DNA of 64,000 nt from Oscarella lobularis (GCF_947507565.1 NC_089175.1:3213733-3277732); one strand, 5' to 3'. Positions 24,201 through 35,449 are shown, counted from the stretch's first letter. Notes: generated from the letters alone by a model not told the origin. Translations and numbers: made by a program.

Positions 24201-24262
24201 AAATTTGTACCGGAGGATTTTCCTTGATCATTAGATAGGAGAGAGAATTCGACCCAGAATAA
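24201..24262 (-). pseudogene. Fragment of a CTHRC1-like last exon
   Basis: Short minus-strand match to the C-terminal end of K genes (the equivalent of SRLMIEEYPPAQI), with several substitutions. A decayed K copy. Confidence 0.5.
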
Positions 24263-24451
24263 CAGAGCCAGCTAGGAGAAAGAGAGTGATGCAAAACATG
24301 CTTGCATGGCTCCGGTGAATTTTAATTTTATAGATGACAGCTGTAATCGTTCAAAAACTCAAGGACCCCCACGTGCTTCGCGCTGGCATGGTGACCCCGA
24401 GGTTATTTGTACGTGGAATTACGATCCCGGATAGCGGAATTTCGCTGCAAA

Positions 24452-27400
24452 ATGTCGCTTCTGAAGCTGGCGTACGTCGTTCTCTTGTCCACGGCAAGCA
24501 CGAGTCGCTCTTGGACGACGACGGCTCATATGCAGACCGGTAAGTAGGACTGATCAAATTACCCGCTGTCGATCGTGCATGAAACCGCGTTATCAGTCCA
24601 TGCATCGCCCATCGCTTTCCGACAACATAGTCGCGATGACGATAAAGGGAGACTTCGCCGTTTTCTGGCGTTTAATTCGGCGGCTTCTTCCGTGCATGAC
24701 GGACTCTAACTTCCTACTTCCGTGGCTTTGTATATATATATATAGAGAGAGAGTGCGGACATCTCGTGAGTCAGTACAGCTTCTGTTTTTAGCCGTAGAG
24801 AGAACTCGACAGCCAGCTACAATAGATTTATTCCTTTTGTTTTTGTATACAGAACCGCTTTTGTGTTTGGATGCAGAACCGCCATCGGTTCCCCACCCGC
24901 CGAAGAGCCAGATCGTTTTCACGACGTACAGCAACGGGACGCAGTGGAGCGTTAGACTGGCATGCGGAACACAGGCAGACACGACGTTCCCTTCCAATCG
25001 CCAGTGGGTGCGCAGTTTCGGCGACGCCGTGCCCTCGCAAGCGATTCAAAAGGACGGATCGCTTCTCTTGACCTCGATTCACCTGGGTGTTCAAGCGACG
25101 AAGGAGGGCAATCGCTATCAATGCATTGCTGGGAATGCTAACGGGAAAGTGTTGAGCAGTTCTGCAGTGCTAACTTACGCCAGTAGGCGATAGTATAGCG
25201 GCTATTCCGCACGGGCGTTCATATCGTTTCTATAGATTTTGACACTGCTAATTGGATCCAGCCGTCCGGAACGATTACGGGATACGTTGACAACCAAGTC
25301 CTCATACCGTGTACTGTGCCAACCGATGCGGTGCCTGTACCTGTTGTCATCTGGTTTGAAAACGGTGTGGAGCTTGATACGGCATCGTCTCCGTACGCTC
25401 TATCTCCGTCAGGCAATCTGTACATTAACCCTGTGCAAGTGAACATGAACGAGTCAACGTTTCTTTGTCAAATCACTAACTACCAGATTACTTACCAGCT
25501 GAACAGTACTACAGCCACACTGATTGTCAAACGTGAGTAACCGTTATTGATTATTGCTTATGTAGAAGGGTCGTGTCGTTTGCAGCCAAAGCTGACGCTC
25601 CAGATTTTGAAATAACTGTGCAGCCAACGGATCTGACAATCACGAAAGGACAGGAGGGTTTTTTTGAAGCATCTGCAATCACAAACAAAGCCATCACACA
25701 ATTTTCATGGGCTTTTATTGGCGATAATGGGCCCTCCTTTTCACTGCGAGGGAAGTCGACCACTATGATATCCAACGCTGTCGGAGGCCTGTACAGGTGT
25801 TGGATTATTCACAACACAGGAATCAACAGTCTCGTGGCAACGGCTACTCGAGAACTTACTCTCACAATTAACGGTAACGACAGTTCACACGGTAGTCAAG
25901 ATTGCTTATTGCTTTTACACAGTTCCACCAACTATTTCTACTGAAATTTCAAGTGTAACAGTTGGATACATCGGCCATTCGTTCAGCTTGGAATGCACAG
26001 CTAGCGGAAAGCCAGATGTCAACGTTGCGTGGTATCACAACGCTGCCAAAGTGACGGAAAATACAGGCACGGTCACGTACACAGTAGACTCGGCAGTGGC
26101 AGATGACCACGCAGGAATGTATCAATGCTTTGCGAATAATAAAGTTGGAGAAGATCACAAAACAACTCAAGTCATCATCATTCCCCCCAACGTCAGTCTT
26201 TCCAATTAATGTTTCTTTTTTGCGTGTACTGAGCGATTTAGGTCCACCTCTTGTGAAAGTGGTTAATCGGACACAGTCTTTATTGTCTCTTCAAATCTCG
26301 GATTCACCTGGTTTGCAAGCGACCGAATACTTCATCACGTACTGGCGACCTAATAGTCTAGTAAAAAACCTAACAATAGAAAGAAATCCTAGCGGTCTAA
26401 CGAGAATTCCTCTCACTGATCTGAATTCCAGCTCATCTTATAACGTACTAGATAATGATGGCCTTTTGTGAGCCATCATGGGATCCCCGAACACCCCCAG
26501 CACATTCTTATTACCCCTAATTTTTGTGAAGCTTTTGCATAATTTGCATCGCACTGCCTAACCACTTGAGTTGGCATGCTTTATTTTCCGCAAAAGCCTA
26601 CATGTACAATTTGGCCTCTTATGTAAGCGTGACACAGAGCTATACCTCTCCTCACACTAACCTCTGCCCTGTTGGGTGATCGAGTCACGAGGCCCATTAT
26701 CAGCTCGCAGTTGGGTTTGTCGTGCTGCGAGCGCATGGGTTTGCGTGCTGCGAGCTGCGCTCGCAGCACGACAAACCCATCGTGCTCCTTTACTGCGTTC
26801 CCTTTATGAACGTTACTGATAAAGCTCATTGCTATGTGCCCGTTATGTTTAATAGTATTTATCCTCGATAATGTAGCCTGTATAATATGCCTACTCGTTC
26901 CTGAAATGTTTTGAACACAATCCGGGGTTCCTATCTACTGTGACGTCACCTTTTTCGGTACATTCTTCCAAATACGGGAGATTATGACATCACAATGAAT
27001 GTGATGTCACAAAGGCACCTGTGTGTGTGATTGGCCTAAGAGCGATTGTGACGTGAGCGTGACCGACAGACAGACAGACAGACAGACACACACTTTGGTT
27101 TTTGGGCGATCACGTTTGAGAGCCCCTCCCACCAGGGCGCGCGCGGGCTTCGCCCGCGCGCGCCCTGGTGTTCGGGGAACAAGTGGTGGCAAGAAATGAG
27201 CCGTATCACAGTCAACCTGCTAACCACGTCTTTGCCACATTGAATGATAATGACTGTGAACTGACTCTTCAACAGGTTCGTGCTGATCCGCTGGCTGTCA
27301 ACTGGACGTATGTCTGTAAAGGAAGCCAGAAGCGGAAAGAGATCACTTCTTATGTTATTGTTTATGAGAGCCCTACAGACTATCGTCGATTCAGTGTGGA

Positions 27401-27852
27401 AAAGGTCGTCACGAACTACCGTTTCTTTGAACTGAATTTCAACACGACATATAATTTATCGGTTACAGCAGTCACTCAGAATGGAGCGCTGAGAGAGTCA
27501 AACGTTCTGTCTGTATCAATCAAAGAACGCAGTGATGAAGTGCCCACTGTCGAGGTTGTAATACCAACAGATAAAGACACTACAGGCCTGATAGCGGGAG
27601 TCGCCGTTCTTGGCATTCTATTTGCAACTTCAGTACTCGTTGCACTGTACTCGCTCCTCTACATTAGACGGTTGGCTATGACATACATGGTTTATATTTT
27701 CATGGTCAGAATTGTATAGGTCTAGCAAGCAGAATGAAAATATTTCGGCTGGCAGAAGACGCAAGCCAATGGAGATGCAGCTAAGTCATCTCTATGAATC
27801 AGCAAAGAGAAACGGAGACTCCAAGTCGTCCAGCGCTACTAGATACGCTTAG
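24452..27852 (+). pseudogene. R8, four-Ig receptor pseudogene split by an insertion
   Basis: Paralogue of R7. Exons 24452-24539 (signal, LAYVVLLSTAST), 24877-25182, 25236-25532, 25586-25873, 25923-26191 (Ig1-4), 26242-26451 plus 27180-27670 (FN3-FN3-helix) and 27720-27852 (tail). The first four exons are open and better spliced than in R7 (donor gtaagt at 24540). Two lesions follow. The Ig4 exon ends in the wrong phase for the next exon, which itself lacks about 9 nt. A ~730-bp insertion also interrupts the first FN3. The tail has SHLYESAK and then stops after TRYA, losing the second motif. A soluble four-Ig product is possible but speculative. Confidence 0.78.
26452..27179. mobile_element. 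Non-autonomous DNA element with hairpins, inserted in R8
   Basis: Interrupts the first FN3 between sequence equivalent to cgtac and acaagtgg of R7, with a possible 2-bp (ac) target repeat. Inverted ends tccccgaacacc (26484-26495) and ggtgttcgggga (27168-27179) are perfect; 32 bp outside the left one include a hairpin (atgatggc/gccatcat). Inside are a 22-bp inverted repeat (26712-26733 with 26758-26779), a (gaca)n run near 27065-27088 and, next to the right end, a 19-bp G+C-rich hairpin (27130-27170). No transposase frame is seen. A MITE or foldback element. Confidence 0.7.
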
Positions 27853-27949
27853 CAGAAGGCGTTGAACGTCCCATTCTCTTTGCACTTGCTTTTGGTAGAC
27901 TATTATTTGGCGTGTCGTTTCTTTTGTCTTAGTTAATTCTCTACATATG

Positions 27950-28400
27950 GGGCCCCAGTTTACCGTGAGTTGGCCGTTTCGCTATGTAATCGTCACGGGT
28001 TCGCGATTGGTAGACGACGTGATCGAAAGCGATTGTGACGCAACGCCAAGCGAATCTTGCACAGCGATGCGGATCGACTTGTTTCACCCTCTTCGTCTTT
28101 GTGAGCGTCTTCGGATACATTGAATCGTCGAGAGTGCGACGTCAAACTGGTCAGCAACAGCACGGAATCGCACAGGCACGGTAAGGTCGATATCGATCCG
28201 GGAAGTCCACATGAGTGCGCGAAAGGACTCGACGTGTATGTACTGTTCGAGATGGACGACGTTCAAATGCGATACAGCTACACGGGTTTGGACATTATTC
28301 TAGCGCCAAATCTTGCCTTGAAAGGACCACGTGCCAAATTGGCGCGAATTGCCTCGGCCCACGAACGATTCGTTGCCCTGGTGAATCGATCACAATGAAG
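27950..28400. repeat. Duplicated block, copy 1, no recognised gene
   Basis: Repeated at 35450-35940 with high identity and small indels. It opens with ggggccccagtttaccgtga. Each copy has a roughly 90-140 codon plus-strand frame (28120 and 35634), but indels put the two copies out of frame with one another, so coding is not supported. Function unknown. Confidence 0.5.
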
Positions 28401-28409
28401 TCATCAGCG

Positions 28410-28687
28410 GATATTGCGGACACGGCGGATGCTGGAGGAGGAGTGTCCGTCTGAACGTGCATGGACCTTCATTTAGTCGTATCGAACGACGGTAATAACT
28501 TACCGTTTCTCCGTCGCTAGATGCGTTATTTTGAAGTTGAATGTAGTCGTCAATTGAAAGACATACAGTGGGCTCCGATGACCGGGCAGCGGAATTGCCT
28601 CCTGTACACTCAGCTGACGCAGATTCAAGCCAGGAACTTAAAACAATGACCACTAGCAAAAAGGACGACGTCATTTTCTGAGTTCTG
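28410..28687 (-). pseudogene. L3, 5' fragment of an L-family gene
   Basis: Intact first exon from ATG at 28687 (MTSSFLLVVIVLSSWLESAS, then AECTGG, TVCLSIDDYIQLQ), or from the upstream ATG at 28701-28699 region as in L4. Part of the hinge exon follows, after which the sequence joins unrelated duplicated DNA. The C-terminal domain exons are missing. The promoter TATA is retained. Confidence 0.75.
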
Positions 28688-28739
28688 TCCGTAGAAGCCA
28701 CTGCAGGACCAGGATGTTACAAAAGTGGCAAAGTCGGAC

Positions 28740-28748
28740 ATTTATATA
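28740..28748 (-). promoter_or_regulatory. TATA box of L3
   Basis: TATATAAAT on the minus strand about 40-50 bp before the first exon, as in the intact L genes. Confidence 0.55.
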
Positions 28749-28845
28749 GGGCTCGTGGTTGCTACCCTTGCACCTGTCAGTTACAGTATGAAGGGCGCGT
28801 TTGTTTTACATCTTCATCTCTTTGTCTCTACAAAATTATTTATCC

Positions 28846-29184
28846 AAAGGAGACCAACAGTCGAGCACTGCTGAATACGCTCAGATATCATAAATAGATA
28901 GTGTTGAACACACATTCTCTTTTCACTTTTTGTAGCTAATAGTTTCAACGTTTTTCATTTTCATTTTTGTTTGTCTTAGACATAGGCATCTTTTCATTAC
29001 GAACTTTTCTGACATTAATGTGCGTTAGTACATGTGGCCTTGAATAGACAAAATCCTGACTACAGAAGATTGTGTGTGACATGGAAACTTTCATCTTAGC
29101 CTAGCAGCTGCTGTGCATTACCGTGCGACAAAGGAGACATAAACGGTGTTTCAACAGAACAACGTTTTTTGTTCTTTTTATCAG
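28846..29184 (+). pseudogene. Tail-exon fragment and 3' flank of an R2-type receptor
   Basis: 28846-28894 matches the last codons of the R2 tail exon through its stop (aatacgctcagatatcataa). The rest follows the R2 3' flank to the start of the CTHRC1-like gene. K5 therefore arrived with neighbouring R2-type sequence in one duplication. Confidence 0.6.
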
Positions 29185-29989
29185 TCACATTTGTGCCGGA
29201 GGATATTCTTCGATCATTAGGCGAGAAACCGAATTCCACCCGGAATCACGATCCGCCCAGCCGTAAGACCCACGGCAGTTTCCAACGACTGCGGCAACCG
29301 TGACAATTCCAGCAGGCAAGTTCTCGCAAAACCCTTCTATTTGTCGATGACGATTAGCTTCAAGTGAATTCACTCTTCTGTAATCGACGTACACGAGGCC
29401 ATCAATTGGAAAAGGATTAGAGCATTCAGCCCCGTTAAACGTAATGTACCAACGACCACAACATTCTTCACGTCCACAATAGGTGACCAGATTAGCGGCA
29501 TACGCTACACGTAAAGCCGTAGAATTGTAACTCTTTGTGAATGAACATTCCTACTTAGCCACGACATTACAGAACTAGGAAACAGAGAGTGCATTGGAGA
29601 AGCGTTACCTGTATGATTCCTGTGTCTTTGCCATCTCTTCTATCCCAAGCACACTGCTTCCAGTTCTACCTCTGTGTCCTTTGGGACCCTCTTCTCCTGT
29701 CAATCCTCTTTCTCCCTTGGGTCCTATTTTCCCGCTAGCACCCTTTGGACCCACAGCTCCTTGGACTCCCCTTTGTCCCTTCTCTCCTAGGAATCCATCT
29801 CTTCCGGGCTGTCCGTTGTGTCCTGGGATTCCAGGAATGCCTGAACAAACGCTACTGGCAGCCTGAGGTAAATAAATGAACGTAGAATCAAGGTGAAACT
29901 AGTTCCTGCTGCGCAAAAGTTACATTTGGTTTTTGTTCATCGCACGCCGCCAGGTAAAGAAGTAGACACAGGAAGATAACAGACTTCAT
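29185..29989 (-). pseudogene. CTHRC1: K5, CTHRC1-like gene with one frameshift
   Basis: Exons 29989 to about 29925 (signal, from MKSVIFLCLL), 29862-29609 (collagen) and 29550-29185 (C-terminal domain). The collagen stretch is long and clean (GIPGIPGHNGQPGRDGF) and the last exon is fully open and the most diverged of the five (SLEANRHRQIEGFCENLPAG, SYGWADRDSGWNS). A 13-bp deletion just after GPKGHRG removes the start of NWKQCAW and shifts frame before the last exon, so the normal protein cannot be made. It faces R9. Confidence 0.78.
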
Positions 29990-30436
29990 AGTGAGTTGTT
30001 TCCAGGGCTTGGACTACTTGAGGCTATTTATTTTGTGGGCATAACCCGGCCTCAAGAAACGGTGTATATATTCGCCACGGAGGCACAGGCGCCGCGTCCT
30101 ATTCGAGTCTCTTCTTTCTCAATTTCGCAGAGCGAACGGAAACCGGGGCTGAAAATACCGCATCTTGCTCACGGCGTGTGCGAAGCCGTATTACCAATCC
30201 TTCCGTTCCGTTTCTAGGCCGTCTAGGCCAAGCCTGGCCAAGCCATGGCTCTAGTTGCGGAGCCGACTCCAGAAGTTCAGGCGCCGAAGACCCGGATTGT
30301 TTTTCTCAGACGAGGTGTGGCGGCGCCGTTTTAGCCCACTTTTATAGTCGTGATCATCACAATCAGCTTTCCTGCTATAGCCCTAGGTAGATGTGTGTGC
30401 TAGCGGCTGTGCAGCTAAATCAGAGCCGGTTTTCAG
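29990..30436. promoter_or_regulatory. Divergent region K5/R9 with degenerate R9 signal exon
   Basis: Homologous to the other K/R spacers only in part (ataacccgg, tcttctttctcaatttcgcag). The R10-type signal exon is recognisable at about 30345-30386 (ITISFPAIAL) and ends at a donor-like ctag|gtag, but it has no in-frame ATG. Confidence 0.45.
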
Positions 30437-32381
30437 GCGCGACTCGAGAGAAAAGTCTCGTCAGAAACGTCGATGACTCGATATGGGCTCTGAATGGCGA
30501 TTTCGTGCGTCTGATATGCAACGATCGTGCTACTGCTGGTGGTGTATGGACAAGAAGAGGGAGAAATGGAACTGAGACTGCCATCAATTCTGCGCTTACT
30601 GCCAACGTTGGAAGTGTTGTAACGCTGACCATGTCTCAGTCATTGAACGGATCTTCATACCGATGCCGGCTTGCAGATGATCAATTCTCTATTATTTTCA
30701 CCAGTGGTTGCTTGTCCTCGGAGGTAGTCTACCACCTTCTTTATCCGTCACTGCTGTAACATTTTCGCTTTCTTTACACAGACGAGATCCGTTTGAATTG
30801 TGCCGGGGTAACTCCATGCATTGGTGTCGGCGACACCTTGAAGAAAAGCTGCGTCATTACAGGATATCCTGAACAAAATATAACGGTTTCCAAGAGTGCA
30901 GGAAATTCATTGTCAAGAAGACTCCCTTTAGCAGATCTATCCGGTCTGACTTTCAGCAACTTGGCATTGACAGACAGAGGAGTATTCGTATTAATAGCTA
31001 AAAATAGTTTAGAAGAACATGGCATCACCATCAGTGTTAGAATTGGAATTGAAATTTGTTGTGAGTTTACCGTACGTTTTCAAAAATTGAAATGATACTA
31101 AATGGGCGTTTCTAGTGGCGCCTGTGGTTAATCACTTTCTCATACCCGATCCTATCGTTTGCCTTACAACGGCAGCTGTCAATTTTACAGTCAAGGGAAT
31201 ACCAACTCCAAAGGTCACATGGAACTCTTCCTTCTCAGAAAGAATGATCATCAGCACTCCCATCGAGTCAATCAATTCTGACGCAGTCACTTTAGTAGCG
31301 GCGTCTGCTCAAATAGGCAACATACAAAGAAACGACAGTAGGATCTGTGTAAAGGCAGACAATGGCATCTCTCCATTTCTTCAGAAGTGCATCAGATTGA
31401 ACGTCACGTGTAAGTACTGCACCACGCAATTTGTTTGACTTTTGTAATAATTGAGCAATTCGGGTGACTTTGATCCACCTCTTGTAAAAGTTGGTGATCG
31501 AACAGAATCATCATTGGCTCTTGAAATCTTTGATTCACCAGACAATGACCGTTTGCAAGCTACCGAGTACTTTATCTCGTACTGGCAATTTACTAGCTCA
31601 GTGAAAAACCTAACAATTCAAAGAGATCCAAGCGGTCAAACGAGTGTTCATCTCATTGACCTGAATCCAAGCGCATCCTATAACGTACGAGTGGTGGCGA
31701 GAAATGAGCCATATTACAGTCAACCAGCTGACCACGTCTTTGCCACCTTGAAGGAGAACGACTGTATACCAACTCTTCGACGGGTTCATGTTAATCCGCT
31801 GGTAATCGACTGGACATATGTCTGTGAAGGAAGCCAGACACTAAAAGAGATCACTTCTTATATTATTGTTTATGAGAGCCCTAAAGATCATCGTCGATTC
31901 AGCGTGGAAAAAGTCGTCACTGAAAGCAGTTTTTGCGATTTGCATTTCAATACGACATATCATTTATCGGTGACTGCAGTCACTCAGAATGGAGTACTGA
32001 GAACGTCAAACATTTTGACTGTATTAATCAATAAATACAGTGAAACGACCACTGTCAAAGCAAGCCCAGATAACACAGGCCTAATAGCAGGAGTCGCCGT
32101 TCTCGGTGCTCTGTTTGTGGCTTCAGGACTGATTGCTCTATTCTTGTTCTGCTACATCAGAAGGTTGGCTAAGGGATATAGATTGTTAATTTTCATTGTT
32201 TCATTCGTGTAGGTCTAACAAGCAGAATCAAAATGCTGATTCTGCTACTGGTGGCTCAGCTAGCAAGATGAGGAAGCCAGTGGAGATGCAATCAAGTGTT
32301 CTTTACGAATCAGCGAAGAGTGTGGTATCCAAAGGAGACCCAAAACAGTCCAGCACTGCCGAATATGCTCAGATATCATAA
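30391..32381 (+). pseudogene. R9, Ig3-FN3x2 receptor, class B tail, lightly damaged
   Basis: Exons about 30437-30723 (Ig1), 30782-31060 (Ig2), 31116-31409 (Ig3), 31464-32163 (FN3-FN3-helix) and 32213-32381 (tail). All domains are readable and close to R2/R6, with tail SSVLYESAKSV and AEYAQIS. Three faults are seen. No good signal peptide ATG exists (ATG at 30391 would read into Ig1 without one), a 1-nt loss near 30710 puts the Ig1 exon in the wrong phase, and the acceptor before the FN3 exon reads cgg instead of cag at 31461-31463. Probably a young pseudogene; a single-base error in the assembly could explain one fault but not all. Confidence 0.78.
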
Positions 32382-33096
32382 GCAGATGGCGTTGAACACA
32401 CATTCTCAGTTTTTGCAGCTACAGTAATACTTCCAACTTTTTTTCATTTTGTCTTGCCTTAGACATAGGCATTCTTTTCTTTACAAACTTTTCTGACATG
32501 AATTAATGCGCGTTGGTATAATTGGATATTGAGGTGACAATATTCCTACAGAATGTTACCTTAGCCTGTTCTAAAATAAGCCCCTGTTCAGAAGGCACTA
32601 TTCTAGAACAGTCACCATATTAGAAAAAGGAGTTATTTGGCCGTTTTCGCCACATCCGGTATGACAGGACATCCCAATCATATGGAAAAGGACTAGAGTA
32701 TTCAGTCCCATTAATTAAGAGGTTTGTTCTCAATGAAGCCGTCGAGTTTGTTGTACCTTCGACGATTCGCACACGATTCCCTCGCTCCATTTTTTGAATT
32801 TAATCGCTCTAGTAGACGTTAGAGTGCTGGAAGAGTCAGGCGAGAGTGCTGAAAGCATTCTGTGTGTGTACAGCAGACAAGCACTGCTTTATTTTATTCA
32901 TCTGACATCATGCAAGGTATTTCGTGACTTGATGAGTGTTTCAAATGAACTTCTTATTTCTAGTCATAGAATAATTTCGTAAGATGCTGAGGCTATAACA
33001 ACATGCACGTCGGTAATAATCAATAATACACCACGACGATTTCCTGCTACATTAGTACTGAAAAGAGACAGAGAAAACTACATTGTATTGAAGCGT
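32382..33096. other. R9 3' flank, CTHRC1-like relic and part of RPT-A
   Basis: 32465-32720 repeats the R6 flank (18105-18360), with the same CTHRC1-like last-exon fragment at 32672-32716. 32715-32850 repeats 21764-21890. No gene is seen. Confidence 0.5.
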
Positions 33097-34098
33097 TTAT
33101 TTGTTCGAATACACAGCCAGCTCAATAAGATGAAATTGATACGTTTGGTCTATGAGGGCTCTGCACATTTTGAGGTGAAGACCTTGACTCGGCTTCAATT
33201 TTTTACTGAACTCATGTGTTAATGAATTTGTGCTAACGTAGATAATTCCTGATGTAGAATTCGGATAAATTTCGAGGTTAATGTTCCAGTTAGTTGTAGA
33301 AGATTGTGGTGCATTGACAGGGCCACTACTCGGTCCGCCGCCACATATGCTAACTGAATCAATGCCGGCGTAAACATAAGCACTGTTTGGATATGCGAAC
33401 AAAAACGCCACGCAGTAATTGCCGTCGCAGATTTGAAGATGTGGTTTACTGTTACTACCTACATGCGCAAAAAAGAAGCCAATCCGAATGGAGTAGGCTT
33501 GATCGTCATTTAGAACTCCAGCTTCAATCAATTTGACCTTTGTATCAAAATGCCAGTCTATATATATCGCATGTGTAAATTAGCTACTTACTCTAAACAA
33601 TACACTGTAGATTATTGATCCAGTAGAGAATTCGATTGCTTGTGCGGACACCGAAGATGGCGTCTCCGTAAAATTGGCGTGAGTTTGTAGCCAAAGAGGA
33701 GACATGTAGCGATAGAGTAGTAGCGCCGAACTCGAAACGCTCTGTCGTTTGTCGATTATAGGAAAACAAAGTAAGAGTGAACCTTATATGGATGTTTACC
33801 TGGCTCGGAGTTGATGGAGGAGGAGCGTCCGTCTGAACGTGCATGAACTTATATCCTTCGCAGATATAATAACTCGACTCACCGATTCTCCGCTGCAGCC
33901 GGATGCATCTTTTTTTAGTTGAGTGTAGTCTTCAAGTGGAAGGCACACACTGGGCCCCGATGACGGATCAGCTGGAACGGAAGAACGACCGCCTCCTGTA
34001 CACTCAGCTGATGCCGCAAATCCTAGCCAGGAAATTGAAACAATGACCACTAGCAAAAAGGACGACATCATTTTTTGAGTTCTGTCCGTAGAAGCCAA
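33097..34098 (-). CDS. L2, secreted protein of unrecognised family
   Basis: Phase 0 exons 34098-33883, 33832-33800, 33741-33592 and 33537-33097, giving 279 residues. Start MASTDRTQKMMSS, signal peptide core FLLVVIVSISWLGFAA, then AECTGG, SVCLPLEDY and SGCSGES. The hinge exon is TDAPPPSTPSQ. The C-terminal domain has SALLLYRYMSPLWLQTHANF, AGVLNDDQAYSIRIGFFF, ICDGNYC, SICGGG and GLHLKMCRA. It is the closest copy to L1, and both lie in duplicated 2-kb blocks. Its stop lies inside AATAAA. Inferred secreted soluble protein; partner unknown. Intact. Confidence 0.83.
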
Positions 34099-34131
34099 AA
34101 GACCGGTATGTTACAGAAGTGAGAGTCAGAC

Positions 34132-34140
34132 ATTTATATA
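34132..34140 (-). promoter_or_regulatory. TATA box of L2
   Basis: TATATAAAT on the minus strand, 34 bp before the L2 start codon. Confidence 0.6.
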
Positions 34141-34352
34141 GGGCTCGTGGTTGCTACGAGAGACGATGTCAGCACCCGGATGTCAGCTGGCAAATTTGTT
34201 TTAAAGAAGGCGGAAAAGCCACAGCGAGTATAGGAATGCTAAAAACATTCATATCCATAAAAATCGTGGTCTCGTATCGGAAATTACTTCGGCGTAAAAG
34301 AAGCCCAGTAATAAAAAAATAAATGACTCTGCACACCTCTGTCGCCTTTCCC

Positions 34353-34401
34353 ACGCAGTATGTAATTGCCGTCGCAATTTGAAGATACGGATCACTTAGG
34401 C
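34353..34401 (-). pseudogene. Fragment of an L-family last exon (duplicate of 23384-23432)
   Basis: Same ICDGNYC-region fragment as at 23384-23432, within the duplicated block. Confidence 0.5.
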
Positions 34402-34559
34402 TATGCCCCATAGATCGTTGCGCTTCCATTTGGAAGTGGCGTAACATCTGTTACGCATGCATATATAGAATGTGCATTCGTTTGTTCAAGATGTGCGCGG
34501 CTGATATGCTAGGAGCTCGATCCGCGCGTAATGTTATATGGATATAATATGGATGCTAA

Positions 34560-34920
34560 TTTGATCAGGTCCAGTATGTCGATCGTGCTCACACGGAGAT
34601 GGAAAAAGCGATGTAGCACGCTAGCGCACCGTTTCGTCGTTTCGTGGGTTAAAAAGAGTACGACTGGCTTGATTTGTAGCTCCCGATCGCTCTGAGCATT
34701 TCGCGCACCGTGACGCGCTCAAAATTGCCGAAACGTCGGCGAGAAAACTTTACGAATACTGTATGTAGTGAGAGTCGATTGTGCGCTCTATTCGTCAAAG
34801 AGCTTCTTCAACTTGCATGGTAGTAGAGTAGAAACGAGAGAATGAATACATGCATGCATGAATCGAGAGCTAGCTCTTACTGTAGTAGCGTGCGTCTACG
34901 TCGAAAGTCCTCGCAAGGGC
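34560..34920. repeat. Duplicated upstream module of R10-type genes, copy 2
   Basis: Copy of 23590-23900 and 36755-37090 with a few indels. It is followed directly by an R8-type 3' fragment rather than an Ig1 exon. Confidence 0.55.
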
Positions 34921-35000
34921 CTTGGACCTCTCGTAGAAGGCAAATCGTCATCGATTCGGCCGGCCAAAACGACAAGTCAACGACGTCACATTCTACGGCT

Positions 35001-35360
35001 GTATCAATCAAAGAACGAAGTGACGAAGTGCCCACTGTCGAGGTTGTAATAAAGACACTACAGGCCTGATAGTGGGAGACTAGAGTCGTCGTTCTTGGCA
35101 TTCTATTTGCGACTTCAGGACTCGTTGCACTGTACTCGCTCCTCTACATTATTAGACGGTTGGCTATGATATACCGGTACACGGTTTATATTTTCATGGT
35201 CAGAATTGTATAGGTCTAGCAAGCAGAATGAAAATATTTCGGCTGGCAGAAGATGCGAGCCAATGGAGATGCAGCTAAGTCGTCTCTATGAATCAGAAAG
35301 AGAAACGGAGACTCCACGCCGTCCAGCGCTACTAGATACGCTTAGATATTATCATAAGCA
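35001..35360 (+). pseudogene. 3' fragment of an R8-type receptor (helix and tail)
   Basis: Matches R8 27508-27870: the end of the second FN3, membrane helix, intron and tail exon (SRLYESERETET). Small insertions break the frame before the helix. It sits directly after unrelated flank, so it is a duplication fragment. Confidence 0.72.
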
Positions 35361-35449
35361 GAAGGCGTTGAACGTCCCATTCTCTTTGCACTTGCTTTTG
35401 GTAGACTATTATTTGGCGTGTCGTTTCTTCTGTCTTAGTAATTCTCTAC

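Noticed and set aside
24593-24997. 134-codon minus-strand frame opposite the R8 Ig1 region
   Set aside because: Antisense shadow of an Ig exon with a clear protein match on the plus strand.
28120-28398. Plus-strand frame in the twin block as a gene
   Set aside because: The partner copy at 35634 has indels that shift frame several times, so protein-level conservation is absent.
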